Notes under the pieces: model-generated | Database searches by the model: none | What the model saw: the letters and a program-made list of their open reading frames with translations, nothing else | What the model was told of the DNA's origin: nothing | Assembly (NCBI RefSeq): GCF_009908285.1 | Contig: NZ_JAAARM010000028.1 | Location: 22,921-86,920, forward strand | Reading direction: 5' to 3' | DNA length: 64,000 nt | Source: Pseudomonas sp. Fl4BN1 | Lineage (GTDB): Bacteria > Pseudomonadota > Gammaproteobacteria > Pseudomonadales > Pseudomonadaceae | Shown here: piece after piece, positions 58,958 to 64,000 of the stretch | How positions within the stretch are numbered: position 1 is the first letter of the stretch | Layout of the letters: each line of letters opens with the position of its first letter | Position numbers and translations under genes: made by a program

Positions 58958-59722
58958 ATGTTTGGTTTATATAAAACCCGCAAGTTGGTGGCGTGCTTGT
59001 TGCCGGCCGCTTTGCTGGCACTGGTCATTTACGCCAGCCAGTTGCAAAGCCTGCAGATCAAGCCGGTCTACGACGAGAGCACGGTAGAGATTGCGCTGAT
59101 TGATGCCGCTGAACTGGTGGCCGCAGTCGAGCCAGTGCCTCCTGAGCCCGAGCCGCTGCCGATCGAACCCGAGCCACCGCTGGTGGTGCCGGATGAAGAG
59201 CCGCTGGTGATCGAGCCGCCGAAACCCAAGCCCGTGCTCAAGCCGAAACCGCCCGTGCCCAAGCCGTTGGTGGCCAAGCCCCAACCGCCCCGACCGGCAC
59301 CGGTGGAAGTCGCCAAGAGTGCCCCGGCTCCGCAGCCCGCGGTGGCGGCAGCGCCGCGACCGGCGGTTGCCGCACCGACACCTGCACCAGTGCCTGCTCC
59401 GGCAGCGCCCAATGGTGCGATCAAGGAAAGTCTGTACACCGCCGCTTTGCGCAAGGAACTGGAAAAGCACAAGCAATACCCCAGCGGCCGCGAGGCCTCG
59501 TTGCAACGTCCCCAGGGCGATGTGGTGATCTGGCTGGAAGTCGATCGGGCCGGCAACGTGCTCGACAGTGGCATCGAAAACAAGGCGCCGAACATGTTGC
59601 TCAATCGCGCTGCGCAAACCAGTTTGCGCCGCGTGGAGAAAGTCTCACCGTTTCCCTCGGATGCATTCTCCGGCAAGAACAAGCAACGGTTTACCGCGAC
59701 CTTTAGTTACAACGTGGAATAA
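58958..59722 (+). CDS. tonB: TonB energy-transducing protein
   Basis: A 254-residue protein with an N-terminal TM anchor (LVACLLPAALLALVIYASQL), a long proline-rich linker with EP/KP repeats (about residues 55-150), and a C-terminal TonB domain (LYTAALRKELEKHKQYPS ... GDVVIWLEVDRAGNVLDSGIE ... FTATFSYNVE). ATG 58958 is five bases after the exbD stop. It should couple the inner-membrane proton force to the adjacent receptor. Confidence 0.92.
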   Translation: MFGLYKTRKLVACLLPAALLALVIYASQLQSLQIKPVYDESTVEIALIDAAELVAAVEPVPPEPEPLPIEPEPPLVVPDEEPLVIEPPKPKPVLKPKPPVPKPLVAKPQPPRPAPVEVAKSAPAPQPAVAAAPRPAVAAPTPAPVPAPAAPNGAIKESLYTAALRKELEKHKQYPSGREASLQRPQGDVVIWLEVDRAGNVLDSGIENKAPNMLLNRAAQTSLRRVEKVSPFPSDAFSGKNKQRFTATFSYNVE

Positions 59723-59765
59723 ACCCATCACCTATTAACGAAAGTTGTAAGCAAGGGATTGACCC

Positions 59766-62006
59766 GTGAAGATCAATAAACTTTATGCCCTGCTTCTGGC
59801 ATCGGGCCTGGGCAGTTTTGCGCCATTGGTTTTGGCCGACGATACAGTTGACGTCGGTTCGGTGAACGTTGCCGGTAAACAGACCCTGGGCAACGGCCAC
59901 ATGATCAAGGAAGAAAGCGCCAAGGGGCGCTCCACCGTGACCAAGGAAGCCATGGACCAGATGGCCCCCACCGCCAACGCCGTGGACAAGCTCAAGTACA
60001 CCCCGGGGATCAACGTTTCCAGTACCGACGCCACGGGCCTGAGCGGCACCAACTTCACCATGCGCGGGATGAACTCCGACCAGGTCGGGCTGTCCTCCGA
60101 CGGCTTCCCGATCAACGACTCGGGGGACTACGCGATTTACACGAACCTGATGGGCGACCCGGAGAACTTAAGTGAAGTCTTCGTCACCCAGGGCTCGTCG
60201 GAAGCCGACGGCCCGCACATTGGCTCCAGCGGCGGCAACATCGGCCTGGTGACCATACGCCCGAGCAAGGACTTCGGCGTGTTCGCCAAGCAGTCCATCG
60301 GCTCGAACAACGTGCGCAAGAGCTTCGCCCGTCTCAACACCGGTGACCTGGGCGGCTTCAAGACCTGGGTCTCGGCGTCCCACACCGAGGGCGACAAGTG
60401 GCGGGGCAAGGGCACCCTGCGGGCCGACAAGATCGAGTGGAGCACGCTGTTCGAAGACGGCAACGGCAACTCAACCAGCGCCATCGTCAAGTACAACCTG
60501 CAGGAGAACTACAACTACAACAGTGTCAGCAAGTCGCAGTTCCAGACCCAGGGCCGGCGCCTGGACTACTCGGAAAACACCGTGTTCAAGAACGGCAACG
60601 TGTCCCAGTCCTACAAGCTCAACCGTAACCCGTTCGAGAGCGTGACCGCTTCGGTGACCCAGCGCTTCCAGCTGCGCGACGACCTGAGCCTGACCTTCAA
60701 CCCGTACTACGTCTGGTCCAACGGCGGCAGCTTCAGCGGCCAGACCGCCACCACCTTGTCCAGCACCTCAAGCAAGGCCGGCAACTACAACCTCAGCGGC
60801 TTGCCCACTGGCACTTACTATCGCCCGTCATGGACCGAGACCTGGCGCCCCGGGATGACCACCAAGCTCAAGTGGGACCTCAACGAAGCACACAGCCTGG
60901 ACTTCGGCTACTGGTACGAGCGCGCCCGCCAGCGCCAGACCCAGCCCTTCATCGGGATCAAGGGCAACGGTGCGCCGGAGGATGTCTGGGGCGACTACAA
61001 CGGTTCCGACCAACTGGTGGACCGCAATGGCGCCACGGTCCAGGGCCGGCACCAATACACCGTGACCCCGGCGCAGAAGCTCTGGGTGCAGGACACTTGG
61101 CAGGCGACCCCGGACCTGACCCTGACCGGGGCCCTGGCCTACCAGTACGTGGAACGTGACGGCGACAACCTCGGCAGCCTCACCGACAAACCGGAAAAAC
61201 GCGACGCCAAGTACCACCAGTTCCTGCCCAGCTTCAACGCCAAGTACCAGATCGACCCGAACAATCAGGCGTTCTACAACGTCACCCGCAACATGCGCAC
61301 GCCGCCCAACTACGTGCTCTACAACAAGGGTGACGCCATCAGCCTGAAACCCGAGCTGAGCTGGAACCAGGAACTGGGCTGGCGCTACAGCGAAGAGAAC
61401 ATGGCCCTGAGCGCAACCTTGTTCTACATCAGCTTCAAGGATCGGCAGATCTCTACCACCGACCTCAATGGCGACTATGTAGTGGCCAACGTCGGCGAAG
61501 TGAAGAACCGCGGCCTGGAGCTGGAGTGGAGCGGCAAGTTGCCGCACAACTTCAACTACTACGCCTCGTACACCTACACCAAGTCCGAGCAGATGGACGA
61601 CCTGACCAACAAAAACGTGCTGTTGCCGACCTCCGGCAAACAGTTGGCCAACGTGCCGCAGAACATGCTCAACCTGAGCCTGGGCTACGACGACTCGCGC
61701 TACTACGGCAACGTCGTCGGCAAGTACGTCGGCGCCTTCTACGGCGACCTGACCAACGACGAGAAGATCTCCGGGCGCACTGTGTTCGACCTCAATGCCG
61801 GTATCCACTTGCCGGTGGACAAGAAAGTGCTGAAGTCCGCGACCTTGCGCTTCTCCATGCTCAACGTGTTCGACAAGGAATACCTGGCCTCGACCCGCAC
61901 CGTGTCGTTCAACACCCAGCGCACCAATGGCCTGGCGCCGAGCACAGCCTTCTACAACGTCGGTGAAGAACGCACCGCGATGGTCTCCCTGGAAGCCGGG
62001 TTCTGA
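59766..62006 (+). CDS. TonB-dependent outer-membrane receptor without STN domain
   Basis: A 746-residue protein. GTG start at 59766 after AAGGGATTG. Signal peptide ends near APLVLADD. There is no STN domain: the plug begins directly (STVTKEAMDQMAPTANAVDKLKYTPGINVSS ... NFTMRGMNSDQVGLSSDGFPIND). The barrel follows and the chain ends SLEAGF with terminal phenylalanine. So it transports but cannot signal to the FecR encoded upstream. Ligand unknown; location between tonB and exbB and next to a 5'-nucleotidase suggests a phosphorylated or nucleotide-derived ligand. Confidence 0.9.
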   Translation: MKINKLYALLLASGLGSFAPLVLADDTVDVGSVNVAGKQTLGNGHMIKEESAKGRSTVTKEAMDQMAPTANAVDKLKYTPGINVSSTDATGLSGTNFTMRGMNSDQVGLSSDGFPINDSGDYAIYTNLMGDPENLSEVFVTQGSSEADGPHIGSSGGNIGLVTIRPSKDFGVFAKQSIGSNNVRKSFARLNTGDLGGFKTWVSASHTEGDKWRGKGTLRADKIEWSTLFEDGNGNSTSAIVKYNLQENYNYNSVSKSQFQTQGRRLDYSENTVFKNGNVSQSYKLNRNPFESVTASVTQRFQLRDDLSLTFNPYYVWSNGGSFSGQTATTLSSTSSKAGNYNLSGLPTGTYYRPSWTETWRPGMTTKLKWDLNEAHSLDFGYWYERARQRQTQPFIGIKGNGAPEDVWGDYNGSDQLVDRNGATVQGRHQYTVTPAQKLWVQDTWQATPDLTLTGALAYQYVERDGDNLGSLTDKPEKRDAKYHQFLPSFNAKYQIDPNNQAFYNVTRNMRTPPNYVLYNKGDAISLKPELSWNQELGWRYSEENMALSATLFYISFKDRQISTTDLNGDYVVANVGEVKNRGLELEWSGKLPHNFNYYASYTYTKSEQMDDLTNKNVLLPTSGKQLANVPQNMLNLSLGYDDSRYYGNVVGKYVGAFYGDLTNDEKISGRTVFDLNAGIHLPVDKKVLKSATLRFSMLNVFDKEYLASTRTVSFNTQRTNGLAPSTAFYNVGEERTAMVSLEAGF

Positions 62007-62034
62007 TTCGATTCAGGCACAAGAGGAAATGACG

Positions 62035-62679
62035 ATGGACATGAATCTGCTGCACGACATCACCTTCTACACCATGTACGGCGCCGCCGCGATTGCCGCT
62101 TTTATCGCGGTGGAACGGGGCATCTACTTCAGTTTCAGCCTGCGCCAGGCGAAGAAACTGGAGGCCGTGCTCAACCCGAAAATGCACAGCGTCGACGACC
62201 TGCCCGCTGCGCTGCGCGAGCGCAACAGCCTGCCCCTGGAGATGCTTGGCGAACTGTTCGCGCACAAGCAGGGGCTGGCCAGCCACAAGGACCTGGAAGA
62301 CCTCAGCGAGTCGATCTACATCGCCACCCGCAGCAAGCTGATGCATGGCCTGTGGCTGCTGGAAACCGTGGTTACTGCCGCACCGCTGCTGGGCCTGCTG
62401 GGGACCATCCTGGGGATCATCGACACCTTCAAGGCCCTGGCCGAGACCGGCGTCAGCGATCCTGGCGAAGTGTCCAAGGGCATCGGCACTGCGCTGTACG
62501 CCACTGCTTTGGGGATCGCCATCGCCCTGGGCAGCATGATCTTCCATAACCACTTCCAGGATCGGGTCGAGCGCATCACCGATCACCTGAAGATCCTCCT
62601 GCTGCGTGCCGGTATGGGCACGGCGCTAAAGGCTCCAGCGGCTGCGCCAGCGGTCCACGCCAGCCTGCAACCGGCTTGA
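62035..62679 (+). CDS. exbB: ExbB/TolQ/MotA family proton-channel protein
   Basis: About 214 residues from ATG 62035 (AGAGGA at 62022-62027). TM1 is near residues 12-32 (MYGAAAIAAFIAVERGIYF), TM2-TM3 near 110-140 and 150-175 with LLGLLGTILGIIDTFKALAE and GIGTALYATALGIAIALGSM, the ExbB hallmark. Partner of the exbD and tonB genes upstream; the receptor gene separates them. Confidence 0.9.
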   Translation: MDMNLLHDITFYTMYGAAAIAAFIAVERGIYFSFSLRQAKKLEAVLNPKMHSVDDLPAALRERNSLPLEMLGELFAHKQGLASHKDLEDLSESIYIATRSKLMHGLWLLETVVTAAPLLGLLGTILGIIDTFKALAETGVSDPGEVSKGIGTALYATALGIAIALGSMIFHNHFQDRVERITDHLKILLLRAGMGTALKAPAAAPAVHASLQPA

Positions 62680-62695
62680 TGATCTACCCTCTGTA

Positions 62696-62787
62696 GCCGC
62701 TGGCGCAGGGAGTGATCGACGGCGAAGCCGACACTGTTTTTCAGCGTCCTTCGTCGTCTGATCGCGCTCTTCGCCAGCGGTATTTTT
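62696..62787 (+). promoter_or_regulatory. Long-range hairpin before the nucleotidase gene
   Basis: GCCGCTGGCG (62696-62705) can pair with CGCCAGCGG (62772-62780), separated by about 66 bases and followed by TATTTTTTT. It may be a weak terminator or attenuator between exbB and the 5'-nucleotidase gene. Confidence 0.45.
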
Positions 62788-62813
62788 TTGCCGACTTGCC
62801 AAGGACTCTTTTC

Positions 62814-64000
62814 ATGTCGCGTCTTCCTTCCATGCCTCGGCTGCTAGGTGCACTGACCCTGGCCCTGGTCACCCTGGCCGGTTGCAGTTCCTTGTCACAC
62901 GAACCGCAACCGGTGGCGGTGAACATCGTCGCCATCAACGATTTGCACGGCTACCTGCAAGCCAACCCCTTCAGCATCAGGGACCCGCAAGCCCCGGGCG
63001 GCGTGCGCAAGCTCCAGGCGGGCGGCATTGCTACCCTCGGCGGCATGCTCGGCCAACTGCGCCAGCAGGACCCGCAATTGCTGTTCGTCGGTGCCGGCGA
63101 CCTGGTGGGCGGTAGCCCGCCGCTGTCGGCCATGTGGGCCGACGAGCCGACCCTGGACGCCCTGCGCCAGATGGGCATGAAACTCAGCGCCATCGGCAAC
63201 CACGAGCTGGATAACGGCAAGGCCGAGTTCCTGCGCCAGCTCAACGGTGGCTGCCAGTCATCGCGGCCGGACAAAGCCTGCCAGTTGCGCCCCAACTACC
63301 CGGGCAGCGGTTTCCCTTACCTGGCGGCCAACCTGATCGACAGTGACACCGGCAAACTGCTGTTGCCGGCCTATCGCATCGAAGAGGTGCGTGGGGTCAA
63401 GGTGGCGTTTGTCGGCGCAGTCCTGCGGGATGTGGCCTCAGTGGTCAGTGCCAAGGGCATGCGTGGCCTGCAGGTCACGGATGAAGCCGAATCCATCAAT
63501 AAGTTGATCCCCGAACTCAACGCCCAGGGGGTCAACGCGATTGTCGCGGTGGTTCACCAGGGCGGTGGCACCCCGGAGCCTTTCGACAAGCCTGACTGCT
63601 CGCAACTCGGTGGTGACATTGTCGATGTCGCCAGGCGCCTCGACCCGGCAGTGGACGTGCTGATCAGCGCCCACTCGCACCAGGGCTACCTGTGCAAGGT
63701 CGGGCCGCTGCTGGTGACCCAGGGCAATTCCTACGGCCATTTGCTGACCCACCTGACCCTGCAAGTGACCCCGGGCCAACATCGGGTAGCCAGCATCCAG
63801 GCGGTCAACCTGGTGGCCGATCCGGCGCGTTATCCACAGGACAAGGCCCTGGCCGAACTGCAGCAGGAGGTCGAAGCCCGCAGCAACCAAGTGCTGCTCA
63901 AGCCGGTGGGCGCGATTGCCGCTTCGCCAATTGCCCGACGTGCCGACGACGCCGGGGAAATGCCCCTGGGCGACCTGATCGCCGATGCACACCTGGCGGG
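62814..64000 (+). CDS. 5'-nucleotidase/metallophosphatase lipoprotein (3' end outside window)
   Basis: Open from ATG 62814 to the window end (395 codons seen). Signal with lipobox LALVTLAGCSS, so probably a lipoprotein. Metallophosphatase motifs: NIVAINDLHGYL (DxH), VGAGDLVGGSPPLS (GDxxGG), SAIGNHELDNG (GNHE), then VAVVHQGGG and LISAHSHQGYL (GHxH-like). It belongs to the UshA/5'-nucleotidase group with a C-terminal substrate domain beginning at the cut end. It would hydrolyse nucleotides to release phosphate; likely periplasmic or surface-exposed. Follows the tonB-receptor-exbB genes and probably works with them. Confidence 0.9.
   Translation, partial: MSRLPSMPRLLGALTLALVTLAGCSSLSHEPQPVAVNIVAINDLHGYLQANPFSIRDPQAPGGVRKLQAGGIATLGGMLGQLRQQDPQLLFVGAGDLVGGSPPLSAMWADEPTLDALRQMGMKLSAIGNHELDNGKAEFLRQLNGGCQSSRPDKACQLRPNYPGSGFPYLAANLIDSDTGKLLLPAYRIEEVRGVKVAFVGAVLRDVASVVSAKGMRGLQVTDEAESINKLIPELNAQGVNAIVAVVHQGGGTPEPFDKPDCSQLGGDIVDVARRLDPAVDVLISAHSHQGYLCKVGPLLVTQGNSYGHLLTHLTLQVTPGQHRVASIQAVNLVADPARYPQDKALAELQQEVEARSNQVLLKPVGAIAASPIARRADDAGEMPLGDLIADAHLA

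Noticed and set aside
1..64000. CRISPR array, prophage or integrative element
   Set aside because: No evenly spaced short repeats, no phage structural genes and no integrase were seen.

Overview
The window is a high-GC chromosomal segment of a fluorescent-group Pseudomonas. This rests on gene content (a fused cysNC, folM-folE-folX, hmgABC with an IclR regulator, DUF3509, DUF1302/DUF1329 proteins, FecIRA and other ECF/FecR systems), on Pseudomonas-style REP inverted repeats (core GTAGGAGCCGGCTTGCCGGCGAA or close variants) and on codon use. I saw no tRNA, rRNA, CRISPR array, intact insertion sequence or prophage.

Layout. 1-10.5 kb is housekeeping: the end of cysNC, an acyltransferase coupled to pta, slyD, a glutathione peroxidase, an Old Yellow Enzyme, a glycosyltransferase, cysZ, trxB and a HopJ-like protein. 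10.5-16.4 kb is an AT-richer island of three orphan Rhs C-terminal tip modules. Each joins a degraded Rhs core to a different toxin tip and is followed by a small immunity-like gene. The cores are pseudogenes, whereas the immunity genes look intact. 16.4-22.2 kb holds the tetrahydromonapterin genes (folM-folE-folX) next to a MerR regulator without B12-binding motifs, a PilZ-like protein and a short blue-light LOV protein. This arrangement matches the PplR/PpSB-LOV light-response pairs of Pseudomonas. A MioC-like flavodoxin follows.

22-34 kb: a LysR regulator diverges from an lrgAB-type pair. Then come a class II aldolase, an alpha/beta hydrolase and an SDR dehydrogenase, a small protein shaped like a K+-channel pore but with a changed filter, the DUF1302/DUF1329 envelope pair and a MalT-like LuxR activator. 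34-40 kb is the homogentisate pathway (hmgR, hmgA, fumarylacetoacetase, maiA, MFS transporter) with a clear palindromic operator. The monapterin cofactor genes and this pathway plausibly belong to the same phenylalanine/tyrosine catabolism. 40-50 kb is mixed: acetyltransferase, methyltransferase, SirB1-like protein, leucine-dehydrogenase family enzyme, two unknown coupled genes, yebG with a perfect LexA box, psiE, a serine transporter plus serine deaminase with a LysR regulator, and an HPF-like ribosome factor.

50-64 kb is envelope transport. A fecI-fecR-fecA system (minus strand) faces a Fur-box-preceded operon of DUF3649, PepSY and DUF3325 membrane proteins, which is followed by a second ECF sigma/FecR pair. 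Next is an exbD-tonB-TonB receptor-exbB cluster and a lipoprotein 5'-nucleotidase that runs off the end. A PHO-box-like sequence precedes exbD. I infer a phosphate-starvation nucleotide or organophosphate scavenging system with its own energiser, the most interesting candidate system in the window together with the Rhs island and the light module.
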